A stretch of 64,000 bases of DNA from Minicystis rosea. Lineage in GTDB: Bacteria; Myxococcota_A; Polyangia; Polyangiales; Polyangiaceae. Shown in pieces: positions 44,037-52,651 of the stretch (within the stretch, counting starts at the first letter, position 1; every line of letters begins with the position of its first letter). Where the stretch lies: positions 15,391,501-15,455,500 of the forward strand of contig CP016211.1 of NCBI GenBank assembly GCA_001931535.1, written 5' to 3'. Under the pieces are notes generated by a model. The model was not told where the DNA came from. It saw nothing but the letters and a program-made list of their open reading frames with translations, and did no database searches. Both the position numbers and the translations under genes were made by a program.

Positions 44037-45715
44037 CGTGAGGCCGCGACGACGGGCGCCTCGGTCGATGACGGCGGGCCGTCGAGCGCGCCGCCGTCGC
44101 GCCGCCGCTGGCTCGCGTCGCGGACGAGGTCGAGGAGCTCGCGCGACGTCTTCGGCGCGAGGACGAGCGAAGCGAGCACGTACACGGTCACGCCCACGAG
44201 CACCTCGATGACGAGGCGCGGGGTGAAGACGCGGATCTGATCCCAGGTGCCGGCGATGGGGTGCTCGACCATGAAGAGGCCATAGCGGACGATGAGGGCG
44301 CGCGCGCCGCCGACCGCGAGCACCATTGGGATGCAGGGGAGCGCCGGCGGCAAGATCGGCGCGAGCTGCGCGCGGATGGAGACGCCGTCGAGCCGCTTGA
44401 TGGCCCACATGTAGCTCACGGCGCTGAGCGAGAAGACCGTCACCACGGCCCAGCACGCGCCGCGCACCGCGTACCCCGGGCCGCGCTGCAGGCCCACGAG
44501 GATGGCGGCGTTCATGATCACGATCACGCCCAGCATCCGCGCCATCTCCAGCACCATGATGACGCGCGGGCGGTTGCGCACCTGGAGGTAGCTGTTGTTG
44601 ATCCACGTGATCGAGCGCGCGATCGAGAAGAGCACCAGGATGCGCAGGATCTTGATGATGCCCTCCTGGTAGCGCACGGGGAACGCGAGCTTGCTCAACG
44701 TGGGCGCGATGACGGCGAGCCCGATCGTCATCGGCATGACCACGAAGAGGACCATGCGCATGGCGAGGAGGAGCGCGTCCCGCCGGCGCGCGTCGTCACG
44801 CATGTGCGCGAAGGAGGGGACGAGGACGTCACCGATCTGCTCGCCGATGAGGGCCGCCGGCAGGTCGGCGAAGTTGTAGGCGAGGTTGTAGAAGGTGAGC
44901 CACGCCAGGCCGAAGTGGAATTGGAAGATGAGGTTGTCGAACTTCTGCGAGCCGAAGCCGGCGATGGCGACCACCGCCATGGGCGCGCTGAAGGCGAAGA
45001 TCTCCCGGGTGATCGGCCACGAGAGCCGCGAGGGCTGGAGCCACTCGCGCCGCGGCGTGGTGAGGCCCAGCGTGACGACGCGGAGCACGCTGCGCGCGAC
45101 GGACGCCCACACGATGGACTTGGCCCCACCGTACGCGGTGCCCGCGCAGAGCGCGGCGAAGCTGACGGAGACGACGCTGTACACGAGCTCGCCCAAGGAG
45201 CGCTGCACGCCCACCGAGCGGAAGCGCATGGAGCGGAGCTGGACGCGATCCTGAATGATGGCGATGCGCTCGAGCACGCTGGCGAAGGCGAGGGCCGGGA
45301 GGTGCTTGACGATGCCGGGCGCGTGCAATCCGCCGCCGAGCCGATCGCCGAAGAGCACGGCCAGCCCCAGGCCGGCGAGGCCGACGACCATGTAAAAGAA
45401 CGTCGCGTGGAAGACGACCTCGCGGCTCGCCTTGGGGCGGGCCGCGATGTACTGCGAGATGCCTCCGTTGGTGACGTGGTTCGCGATCAGGATGATGAGC
45501 GCCGCGAGCGAGACCTCGCCGTACTCTTCGGGCGCGAGATAACGCGTGACCGCGAGCGTGCCGAGGACGCCCAAGACACGTGCGCCCGAGCCCGAGAGCA
45601 CCATCCAGAAGGCGCCGCGCACCGCGCGGCTGACGATGGTGCCTTGGTGCGCGCGCGCGGCGGCCTCGCGGGCCTCTCCCTCGTCGCGATCGAGCTTCTC
45701 CCCAGCGTCGTTCAC
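44033..45715 (-). CDS. Polysaccharide flippase (MOP superfamily), copy 2
   Basis: Membrane protein of 560 residues with the same fold and motifs as the flippase at 41416-43086: RYLAPEEYGEVSLAALIILI, VLERIAIIQDRVQLRSMRFR, FDNLIFQFHFGLAWLTFYNL, NNSYLQVRN. GTG start at 45715. It overlaps the phosphopantetheinyl transferase by 4 bp and follows the SGNH-like gene by about 90 bp on the same strand. Two diverged flippases suggest two glycan substrates, or one retained after duplication. No glycosyltransferases are adjacent, so the exported glycan is unknown. Confidence 0.9.
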   Translation of the reverse strand: MNDAGEKLDRDEGEAREAAARAHQGTIVSRAVRGAFWMVLSGSGARVLGVLGTLAVTRYLAPEEYGEVSLAALIILIANHVTNGGISQYIAARPKASREVVFHATFFYMVVGLAGLGLAVLFGDRLGGGLHAPGIVKHLPALAFASVLERIAIIQDRVQLRSMRFRSVGVQRSLGELVYSVVSVSFAALCAGTAYGGAKSIVWASVARSVLRVVTLGLTTPRREWLQPSRLSWPITREIFAFSAPMAVVAIAGFGSQKFDNLIFQFHFGLAWLTFYNLAYNFADLPAALIGEQIGDVLVPSFAHMRDDARRRDALLLAMRMVLFVVMPMTIGLAVIAPTLSKLAFPVRYQEGIIKILRILVLFSIARSITWINNSYLQVRNRPRVIMVLEMARMLGVIVIMNAAILVGLQRGPGYAVRGACWAVVTVFSLSAVSYMWAIKRLDGVSIRAQLAPILPPALPCIPMVLAVGGARALIVRYGLFMVEHPIAGTWDQIRVFTPRLVIEVLVGVTVYVLASLVLAPKTSRELLDLVRDASQRRRDGGALDGPPSSTEAPVVAASR

Positions 45716-45808
45716 GCGCGCTCTACTTCCACCGGCCCGCGCCCCCGCGGCCGTAGCATCGGAACCTGTCCGAACGGGCCCTCGCCGTCCAGCGCTGCGG
45801 GCGCGCGC

Positions 45809-46297
45809 TCATCGTGCGACCCGCGTCCATGGCGGCGCGTCGCCGTCGCGAACGTTCGCGACGAGGAAGCGCGTCACCGCCTCGCCGACGAGCGGCGGTG
45901 ACGCGAACCCCGCGAGCGCGCGCACGCGCTTCAGCGACGGGATCTGCCCCATGCGGAACGCGAGGCCATCGAGGCGCTCCATCTGCGCGTCGCCGTAGGC
46001 CGCGAGCGCGCGATCGATCGCCTCGCGCCGCGCGAAGAGGTCCTGCGTGTACGCGGGATCGAGGTAACGCGCGAGCGACGAGGCCTTCTCGCGGTTGAGG
46101 TCGCGCAGATCGTTGCCCTCGTAGAAGAAGAGGACGACGACCTTGGGCCGGAGCACGGGGCCGAGCTCGCGCAGCATGCGCGCCGAGAGGCTCACGCACG
46201 CCGCGCCGGCCAGCGCCGGCAGCGCGATCGCCCACGAGAGGCTCGTCCTCCGCGGGGACGAGGCGAACGCCTCCTCCCGATCCCTCGCCTGTTCCAC
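45809..46297 (-). pseudogene. Truncated SGNH/GDSL hydrolase-like gene
   Basis: Open frame of 162 residues. The segment RMLRELGPVLRPKVVVLFFY then EGNDLRDLN matches the middle of SGNH/GDSL hydrolases that modify exported polysaccharides. However, the catalytic GDS block expected about 60-90 residues earlier is absent: a hydrophobic helix (WAIALPALAGAACV) runs straight into it. The C-terminal catalytic DxxH block is also not evident. This looks like an internally deleted and truncated copy. An intact small membrane protein cannot be excluded. Same strand as the flippases. Confidence 0.55.
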
Positions 46298-46696
46298 GCG
46301 TCCCCCCCGCGCCGCTCCTCGGCAGACCGGCGCGCCAACCGCACTCGACGCTAGCCGAGCACAGCGCGCCGCGCAAAGTGGGTACGCCCCGTAAGCGCCG
46401 GCCTTACGAGCGCTTCAGGACACGCATGTCGCCGCGCTGTGCCTCATGGCTGTCGAGCGCACGAGCATCGATTCGGCAAAGCGCATGCAGGACGGCCACC
46501 GATGTGCGAAGAAGCGTGACCGAGATTCGACGTCGGGCTCGAGCCATGGCTCGAATCGATGGCGTCGTATCGCAACGTGCCGAGTTGATCCGGGTCTGCG
46601 CAACTTGCGCTGAAGTGGGACGAACATCGATGTCCGCTGCGCGCGCAGACCGCGAAACGTTGCTTGGTCTGCCGCTTGCTGAGCGGTCGTCATCGC
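46298..46696. other. Intergenic stretch, no gene recognised
   Basis: About 400 bp between divergent genes. No cobalamin riboswitch, tRNA or convincing small gene was seen, although a B12-type enzyme follows. Probably holds the promoter for the radical SAM gene. Confidence 0.5.
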
Positions 46697-48661
46697 ATGT
46701 TGGCCGCACCGAAGAAGCGCATTCTCCTCGTGCAGTGTGGGCCGGGCCCCGGGCCGCTCCATGGGGACTCCGATTTGACGCGCTTCAGCTTCGAGCCGGA
46801 GGTGGGGCTCGTGCGTCGAGACGCGCCCGTGGTCCCGATCGCGTGCGCCACCATCGCTGCGCTGACGCCGGACGATTACCACGTCGATATCTGGGACGAG
46901 AACCTCCTCGGGCAGATCGGGCGCGATACGCCGCTCGGCGCCTATGACATCATCGGCCTCTCGGTCCTGTTTTCGTACCTCGGCCCGCACGCGCGTGAGC
47001 TGGGCAAAGTCCTGCGGGCGCGCGGCCTCCTGGTGGTGGCCGGCGGGCCGGGGATCTCGGCGTCGCCGGAGAGCTTTCAGGACGCCTTCGACGTCCTCTT
47101 CGTCAACGAGGCCGAGCGGACTTGGCCCCAGTTCCTCCGCGATTTCGAGCGCGGCGAGGTGCAGGCGGCCTATCGGCAGATCGACAAGCCGCCTTTGACG
47201 GAGAGCCCGAAGCCCGATTATCGATCCATCGCGGCGCACGTCCCCCGATACGACTGGGGCGCCGTGCAGACCACGCGCGGGTGCCCGTTCGACTGCGAGT
47301 TCTGCGACGTCATCTATCTTTACGGGCGGCGCCAGCGGCACAAGTCGGTGACGCAGGTGCTCGACGAGGTCCGGGCCATGGAGGCGCTCGGCGCGCGCGC
47401 CGTGTTCTTCACCGACGACGAGTTCGTCGGCGATCCGGCCTATGCGAAAGAGCTGCTCGCCGCGCTCGCGCCGCTCAACGATGGATTCGCGACGCCGCTC
47501 CGGTTCTACACGCAGCTCACGCTGAACCTGAGCCGGGACGACGAGCTCTTGGCGCTCTTCGCCGACGCCAACTTCTATTCGGCGCTCTGTGGCATCGAGT
47601 CCTTCGACAAACGTGCTCTGCGCGAGGCGGGAAAACACCAGAACGCCGTGCGCGATCCCCTCGCGGATCTGCAACACGTGCGGGGCTACGGGATAGGCCT
47701 CGTGGGGAGCTTCATCGTCGGCTTCGACTGCGATGATGCCACCGTGTTCGAGCGGCTCCACGAGGGGATCCAGCGCGCCGCGATCCCGCTCGCCGCCGTC
47801 AGCCCGCTCACCGCGTTCGAGAACACCAAGCTCTGGGCGCGAATGCGGGGTGAAGGGCGGGTCGCGACCGTGCGCCTCCGGCGAAAGGAAGCGCCCATCG
47901 GGATGATTCCCAACATCACGCCGCGGGGGATGAGCCGATTGGAGCTCATCGATGGGTATCGAGGCCTGTGCCAGAAGATCCACGCATGGGAGGCGATCTT
48001 CGCGCGACTCCGGGCCTTCGTCTCCGGCGTGTGGCGGCCACCGCGCGTGCGCGAGGAACCATTCTCGGACACCGTGTGTGACCGCTTCATCACCGAGGCG
48101 TCGCGCGCCTGGGGCCTCACGGCCGCTGAGCGCGACGGCATCGGAGATACGTTGTCGCACGCGCGGACCGTGGCGCCCTACCTGCTCCCGCGGGTCGTCT
48201 GGTTCCTCGTCCAGAGCGAGTGGCTGCGGCGGTACAGCGCGCGGTTCTTCGTCGGCTTCGATCGGCTTCGCGAGCTCGAACGGAGCGGTGATCTGGTGGT
48301 GGACACGACACCGATCCTCATCCCGCCCTCGTTCGGCCCGGCCATGACGGGTCTGTTCCCGGAGATCTTCACGCGGCTGGCGCGGAGCCTGCCGGACGAG
48401 GAGCGGATCCCGATCGCGATGAAGGACGCCTTCGTCGACTTCATCGTGCGCTGGGGCTCGTCGTTTCGAGACCTCATGCCGGAGCACCGCGCGTACCTCC
48501 TCGAGCTCTGCGATCGCGCGGTGACGAAGCATGGCGGCCGGCCCGGGAGCGCGCCGCGCGAAGATGAGATGGATCTGCTTCGCGACGCCCGGAGACGCCG
48601 CCTGCTCGACGCCGTGCTGAAGGACGTGCGTGACGAGATCGCGACGATGACGGCGGCTTGA
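46697..48661 (+). CDS. B12-binding radical SAM protein (DUF4070/HpnP-like)
   Basis: Enzyme of 654 residues. A Rossmann-like cobalamin-binding domain occupies about 1-160 (VPIACATIAALTPDDYHVDI, YDIIGLSVLFS, VVAGGPGISA). The radical SAM core follows with CxxxCxxC at Cys 196, 200 and 203 (TTRGCPFDCEFCDVI), then FFTDDEFVGDPAYAKELL, GIESFDKRALREAGKHQN, GSFIVGFDCDDATVFERL and ITPRGM. These match the DUF4070 branch that includes hopanoid methylases such as HpnP. Cobalamin-dependent members typically methylate unactivated carbon. ATG at 46697 is preferred to a TTG 11 codons earlier. The next gene encodes a RiPP-leader-like peptide, so peptide methylation is a plausible job. Confidence 0.9.
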   Translation: MLAAPKKRILLVQCGPGPGPLHGDSDLTRFSFEPEVGLVRRDAPVVPIACATIAALTPDDYHVDIWDENLLGQIGRDTPLGAYDIIGLSVLFSYLGPHARELGKVLRARGLLVVAGGPGISASPESFQDAFDVLFVNEAERTWPQFLRDFERGEVQAAYRQIDKPPLTESPKPDYRSIAAHVPRYDWGAVQTTRGCPFDCEFCDVIYLYGRRQRHKSVTQVLDEVRAMEALGARAVFFTDDEFVGDPAYAKELLAALAPLNDGFATPLRFYTQLTLNLSRDDELLALFADANFYSALCGIESFDKRALREAGKHQNAVRDPLADLQHVRGYGIGLVGSFIVGFDCDDATVFERLHEGIQRAAIPLAAVSPLTAFENTKLWARMRGEGRVATVRLRRKEAPIGMIPNITPRGMSRLELIDGYRGLCQKIHAWEAIFARLRAFVSGVWRPPRVREEPFSDTVCDRFITEASRAWGLTAAERDGIGDTLSHARTVAPYLLPRVVWFLVQSEWLRRYSARFFVGFDRLRELERSGDLVVDTTPILIPPSFGPAMTGLFPEIFTRLARSLPDEERIPIAMKDAFVDFIVRWGSSFRDLMPEHRAYLLELCDRAVTKHGGRPGSAPREDEMDLLRDARRRRLLDAVLKDVRDEIATMTAA

Positions 48662-48740
48662 ACACGCGCTTCGCCGCAGCGTTCGGGCTCGCTCGCCGAG
48701 CCCCGACACGACCGCTGACAACCAACGAGGAAGGACGACG

Positions 48741-48932
48741 ATGAAAGAACGATCCGCGACCACGAACGCACAGATGATCGCCAAGGCCTGGCTCGACGAG
48801 AGTTATCGTGCCGAGCTCACCGCCCAGGGGATCGACGTGCCGGCCCGCCCGGACGATCTCCAGGACGCCGAGCTCGACGCCATGACGGACGCGCGCCTCC
48901 CCGCGCCGCCCGCCGCTCTCACGCTTTGCTGA
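48741..48932 (+). CDS. Candidate RiPP precursor peptide (NHLP-like leader)
   Basis: Peptide of 63 residues, ATG with AGGAAGGA about 8 bases upstream. Residues 11-30 (QMIAKAWLDESYRAEL then TAQG) resemble the nitrile-hydratase-like leader peptide family, whose hallmark is a K/R-A-W-x-D-x-x-[FY]-[RK] helix. A short acidic spacer (DLQDAELDAM) is followed by a Pro-rich tail LPAPPAALTLC with a C-terminal Cys, a possible core peptide. It lies 79 bp after the B12-radical SAM gene and just before a hairpin. No peptidase-transporter or other maturase is adjacent. Family call is by eye from a short motif and is not certain. Confidence 0.65.
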   Translation: MKERSATTNAQMIAKAWLDESYRAELTAQGIDVPARPDDLQDAELDAMTDARLPAPPAALTLC

Positions 48933-48940
48933 GCGTCACC

Positions 48941-48979
48941 GCAATCGCCCGCAGGCGCGGGTTGCCCGCGGGCGATTGC
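48941..48979 (+). terminator. Strong hairpin, probable terminator after the peptide gene
   Basis: A perfect 12-bp stem, GCAATCGCCCGC (48941-48952) with GCGGGCGATTGC (48968-48979), starts 8 bases after the peptide stop codon; an inner CGCGGG-TTG-CCCGCG fold competes with its top. It is followed by a pyrimidine tract (ctctctcccc) rather than a T-run. It marks the end of the radical SAM/peptide unit. Confidence 0.7.
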
Positions 48980-49101
48980 CTCTCTCCCCAAGGCTCTCGG
49001 CTCACGGACGCACGCCGCAGCATCGATGAACTCATCGACGCTGTACGAGGGAAGGCCTCTGCCGCCGAGGTGCGATGGCAGACTACGCGGAACGTGCGAT
49101 G

Positions 49102-49527
49102 TCACTCCGTCGGCTCGCGCTCACGTCCGAGCGCCGTCCACGCAACGGCGAATCCGATCTCGACACCGGCGTCGAGCAGGTAGATGGGCGAGATGCGGCC
49201 CCGCAGCGCATAAACGAGGTCAATCGTGGCCAGCGTCGCTGCGCTGCCACCGCCGAGGAGCATGATCTCGGGTGGGATGCGGCCGCGCTTCGCGGAGGCG
49301 AGCAGCGTGGCGCCGATCGTGGCGATGAGAGAGCCCGCCGTCTTCACCAGCCATTGGTCCGTCTTGGGCCCGGTGACGGCCTCGAACGTGCGCATGCTCA
49401 CGAGCGGCCACACCCCGGTGACCACGTAGAAGAGGCCCTGAGCCGTCGCCAACCGAATGGCAATGTTGCGTGTGCGCGTGGCATCGATTGTCCGCGCGCT
49501 CCGCTCCTCGACATCACTGTTCATCAT
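49102..49527 (-). CDS. Small membrane protein of unknown function
   Basis: Protein of 141 residues with about four hydrophobic helices (ATAQGLFYVVTGVWPLV, WLVKTAGSLIATIGATLLA, PEIMLLGGGSAATLATIDLV, ISPIYLLDAGVEIGFAVAW). The motif RTFEAVTGPKTDQWLVKT occurs in a family of small bacterial membrane proteins without an assigned role. The start is one of two adjacent ATGs at 49527 and 49524; open sequence upstream is low-complexity. Monocistronic as far as can be seen. Confidence 0.75.
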   Translation of the reverse strand: MMNSDVEERSARTIDATRTRNIAIRLATAQGLFYVVTGVWPLVSMRTFEAVTGPKTDQWLVKTAGSLIATIGATLLASAKRGRIPPEIMLLGGGSAATLATIDLVYALRGRISPIYLLDAGVEIGFAVAWTALGREREPTE

Positions 49528-49958
49528 GTCCGGCCTTGCATGCTGTGGGTCCATCCGAGCCGACGAGGAAATCATGCGCATCACGCAGTGCTCGGTGACG
49601 CTGGAGATCACGCGAGTTGCGCTCACCCCTCTGGACGGACGGGACGGCGATGTCCCGACGGAGCGCGGCAACGAGCACATCTTGATGCACGGTGTCGGTA
49701 GGTCGAAGCATCTTCGGTGCCGAAGCTCGTGCTCACCTGGATGCCAGCCTCCGCTGAGCGGCGCAGGACTCTTGCGAGGAGAGTTGGAGCGTGGATCGAG
49801 CGCTGCGTTCCGTCTACTACGACGTGCCCGTCGCGATGGGATGGATTCCGCGGGCGCACCGCGAGGAAGAGCTGAATCCGACACCCATGCTCGTTCGAAG
49901 GGGCGTTGGGATGGAACACGATCCGGGGATGGGAAGGGGCGAATCCAGAACCGGCGCG
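49528..49958. other. Intergenic stretch with a dispersed repeat fragment
   Basis: No gene is recognised. The block at 49790-49821 (cgtggatcgagcgctgcgtt and about 12 bases more) is nearly the same as 52580-52611, suggesting two decayed copies of one element. Otherwise nothing notable. Confidence 0.5.
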
Positions 49959-51536
49959 TCAGGGAGCGTCTCCCCGCTGGCGCGCCGCTCGGCGTCCAGG
50001 ATCTCGGATGGCCGGCGCGATGGAGAGATCGATCTCCACGCTCGCGATTCCGGCAGCCTCGACGTGCACCGCTCGCCCTTCGAGCGTCGACATCAGATTG
50101 AGCAGGTAGGGCCCCGCGGGCAGCTTCGGGATGCGGAAGGTGCCGTCCGCGCCGGTGACGGCGAAGTAGAGGGCGATGTTGCCGCGATGAGACGACGCCG
50201 CGAAGACGCGCGCATTCGCGATGGGGGTCGCGCCGCCCATGACGCGGCCGCGAATCTCACCGTCTCCGGACGCGAAGAGGACCATGTCCTGCGTCACGGT
50301 CCGCCCCTCCTCGATGGTGGCGAATTGGATCGCGCTCCGGCCTTCGTGCTCCAGCTCCATGCGCAGGGTGCCGGCAGGGAGGTTGTCGAAACGGAACCTC
50401 CCTTCACCGTCGCTCCGGGTGTTCACGAATCCGATCGAGCGATCCATGACAGTGACCCTGACGCCCGCGAGCGGTACGCCGTCGGCGCGACGCGCCACGC
50501 CGGCGACGGCCCCGCCCGGCGACATCACCAGGTCGACCGGGGGCACCGAGGCGCAGTCGGCGATCTCCATCGTCACCGTGGTGACCGCGTTCTCGCCGTC
50601 ATAACCACGTACGATCACTGTACCGCGGGGCACGTGCTCGATCCGGAAGCGGCCATGACTGTCGCTCTGCGCCTGGCTCGCGACCTGCACGACGGGATCG
50701 CTGAGCGAGCCGGCGGTGAGGCGCTCCTCCGCGTTCACGAGCACGCCTGGCAGCGGCACGCCGCCCGCGTCGCGCGCGGTGCCCTGGACGACGCACCCTT
50801 CGTCGAGCGTGAGATTCAGCTCGCGCTCGGTGTTCGGTGGCACCGAGATCGGGGGAGACAGCGCCGGAGCGTAGCCCTCGGCCATCACCCGAACGATCAC
50901 CGGCCAGGTGGGGACGTGGGGCACGCGGAACGAACCGTCGGCGCTCTCGAATGCTCTCGACCAGAGCGGCGGTGGGGCCGGCGCGTCACCGGGGGCCATC
51001 GAGGCGATGTCGACCGTGAAGCGCGGCACGGGCCTGCCCTGCGGATCGCGGGCGTGGCCATGGATGGCACCGCTCCGGCCGAGCACCATGCTCACCGTCT
51101 CCCCGCTCTGCGCCGCGGTGGCGGAGGGGCCATATCCATCCTTTTCGGCGTTGAGCTGATACGTGCCTTCCGGCAACACGATCTCGAAGCGTCCGAGATC
51201 ATCGCTCTTCGCCGAGCCCGAGATCGAGGGGATGTTGCCCGCGGCATCGAAGGTCGCGGCGACGATGGTCGCCCCGGCTATCTGCTGGCCAGAGGTGTCG
51301 TAGATGGTGCCGCGGATCGCCGGCAGCGGCGCAGGCTCGCTCGCGGCCCGCGCGGCCGGGCGCGGGAGGAGCGCGCGGTTCTGGTAGGTCGCCTTCTCCG
51401 TGCGTGCGGTGACCTTTCCCGATGGAGCGCGTATGCCTTTGCCGCGGAGGAGGTGAAAGGCCAGGAGGCCGGCGATCATGAAGGCCGCAATCAACCAGAC
51501 GGGGAGACGGCGCTCGCGCAGCGTCGGAGAGCTCAT
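49959..51536 (-). CDS. Membrane-anchored protein with carboxypeptidase-regulatory-like repeats
   Basis: Protein of 525 residues: an N-terminal transmembrane anchor (LPVWLIAAFMIAGLLAFHLL), a basic linker, then about five transthyretin-like beta-sandwich domains of the CarboxypepD_reg type. Repeats read IRGTIYDTSGQQIAGATIVA, GRFEIVLPEGTYQLNAEKDG, VQGTARDAGGVPLPGVLVNA, VAGVARRADGVPLAGVRVTV, each with a GRFR.(I/F)..(L/V)P closing strand. No catalytic domain is attached; such proteins serve adhesion or scaffold roles. ATG at 51536 has AGGAG upstream; a GTG two codons earlier is possible. Lies just downstream of a small exported protein gene. Confidence 0.85.
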   Translation of the reverse strand: MSSPTLRERRLPVWLIAAFMIAGLLAFHLLRGKGIRAPSGKVTARTEKATYQNRALLPRPAARAASEPAPLPAIRGTIYDTSGQQIAGATIVAATFDAAGNIPSISGSAKSDDLGRFEIVLPEGTYQLNAEKDGYGPSATAAQSGETVSMVLGRSGAIHGHARDPQGRPVPRFTVDIASMAPGDAPAPPPLWSRAFESADGSFRVPHVPTWPVIVRVMAEGYAPALSPPISVPPNTERELNLTLDEGCVVQGTARDAGGVPLPGVLVNAEERLTAGSLSDPVVQVASQAQSDSHGRFRIEHVPRGTVIVRGYDGENAVTTVTMEIADCASVPPVDLVMSPGGAVAGVARRADGVPLAGVRVTVMDRSIGFVNTRSDGEGRFRFDNLPAGTLRMELEHEGRSAIQFATIEEGRTVTQDMVLFASGDGEIRGRVMGGATPIANARVFAASSHRGNIALYFAVTGADGTFRIPKLPAGPYLLNLMSTLEGRAVHVEAAGIASVEIDLSIAPAIRDPGRRAARQRGDAP

Positions 51537-51639
51537 GTCCACGATCTCCTGTGAAAGGGTTCCAAGGATGCGGCGCGGGACGGGCCGTCCAGGGGGTGGC
51601 GGCCCGCCCGCGTCGCGGGCCTTCGAGCGACGCGTCAGC

Positions 51640-52125
51640 TCATGGCGCGACCTCGATCGTGATGCTGTTGGTCATGAAGCCGGGCGAGGCGGGGGTGCTC
51701 GCGAACTGGATGATGCCGCTCAGCGTTCCATCCGTGTTGTCCTCCCCGAGGACGAGCAGGTTCACTTGCCGGAACTGCTGGAAGCGGTCGAATCCGAAGG
51801 ACGGAAAGCTGCTGTCGTTCTGAACGACGGTGGCGAAGGGGGTGACCGCGTTGGAGACGCAGCTCGCGTGTCCCTGGACCTTGGCCTCGAGGACGTAGCC
51901 GTCGGCGGACAGCGGCAGGACCGCGGCGCTGTCCCACTCGTAGTAGTACCTGCAAGCCTGCCCGGGGATGTCGGCGTCCAGCGAAAAGAAGAGCTGGCCT
52001 ACCGGGATGTCGGTCGCGCCGGCGTTGATGAACGCGTTGAACACGGCCTGTGACGGTAGCGCGGACGCGCTGGCCGAGACTGACATGGCGGCGGCGCACA
52101 AGAGAGAGAGAACGATCTTCTTCAT
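51640..52125 (-). CDS. Small exported protein of unknown function
   Basis: Secreted protein of 161 residues. ATG start with GGAGG 7 bases upstream and a clean Sec signal (MKKIVLSLLCAAAMSVSASA, cut near ASALP). The mature part is beta-rich with a Cys pair (QACRYYYEWD, HASCVSN) that could form one disulfide. No family recognised. The same strand as, and about 100 bp upstream of, the carboxypeptidase-regulatory-like gene, so possibly one transcript. Confidence 0.82.
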   Translation of the reverse strand: MKKIVLSLLCAAAMSVSASASALPSQAVFNAFINAGATDIPVGQLFFSLDADIPGQACRYYYEWDSAAVLPLSADGYVLEAKVQGHASCVSNAVTPFATVVQNDSSFPSFGFDRFQQFRQVNLLVLGEDNTDGTLSGIIQFASTPASPGFMTNSITIEVAP

Positions 52126-52651
52126 GACTCGCCTCCAAACGATGTTGATGACACGGTTCGACGGAGACCGAGCACCGCTGACACGGTGATCGGTCCCCGC
52201 GTTCGGCGTGATCGCCGAGATCGCCTGCCTCCGGGAGAAGGCTTACGGCAAAGCGCCACCCGCCGCGGTGCGACACACCTCGACTGCGCGCACCGTGGCG
52301 GCGCGGTGCCCGTCGCGAGCAAATCCCCCGGACTCGGGTGATCGGAGCGACCCTTCCGAAGCGCCGTCAACATCGCATGAAACACGAGGGCGATGGACCT
52401 CAGGATGAACCGGAAAGATCACTGCAGGAGACGGAGGTAAGCCCGAGAAGGAAATCCCGTTCGCCCGAATGCGGAGATGGCCATTGGACACCGACACGTG
52501 AGCGCTGGTGGCTTGGAGCCGATCCCCGTAGACCTCCACGTCGCCGGCCGGCGGATACGCTTCGCTCGCCGTTTTTGCTCGTGGATTGAGCGCTGCGTTC
52601 AGTCTACGCGACTGGGGATCTTGCTCGACTTCGCGAGCCCGTTGGCATCGG
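52126..52651. other. Intergenic stretch with dispersed repeat fragments
   Basis: No gene is recognised over about 525 bp. The block at 52580-52611 matches 49790-49821, and the adjoining cttgctcgacttcgcgagcc (52621-52640) matches the blocks at 35611 and 40270. One locus thus carries both parts of the dispersed repeat. The latter block runs up to and slightly into the 3' end of the ferritin-like gene. Confidence 0.55.

Noticed and set aside
46298..46696. Cobalamin riboswitch upstream of the B12-type enzyme
   Set aside because: No B12-box-like conserved core or convincing fold was seen by eye.
46415..48784. Very long open frame on the minus strand opposite the radical SAM gene, with similar long antisense frames at 36772-39372, 54103-56664 and 15326-17368
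   Set aside because: They are rich in Arg/Ala/Gly/His, have no recognisable domains and mirror real genes; this is the usual effect of high GC on antisense stop codons.
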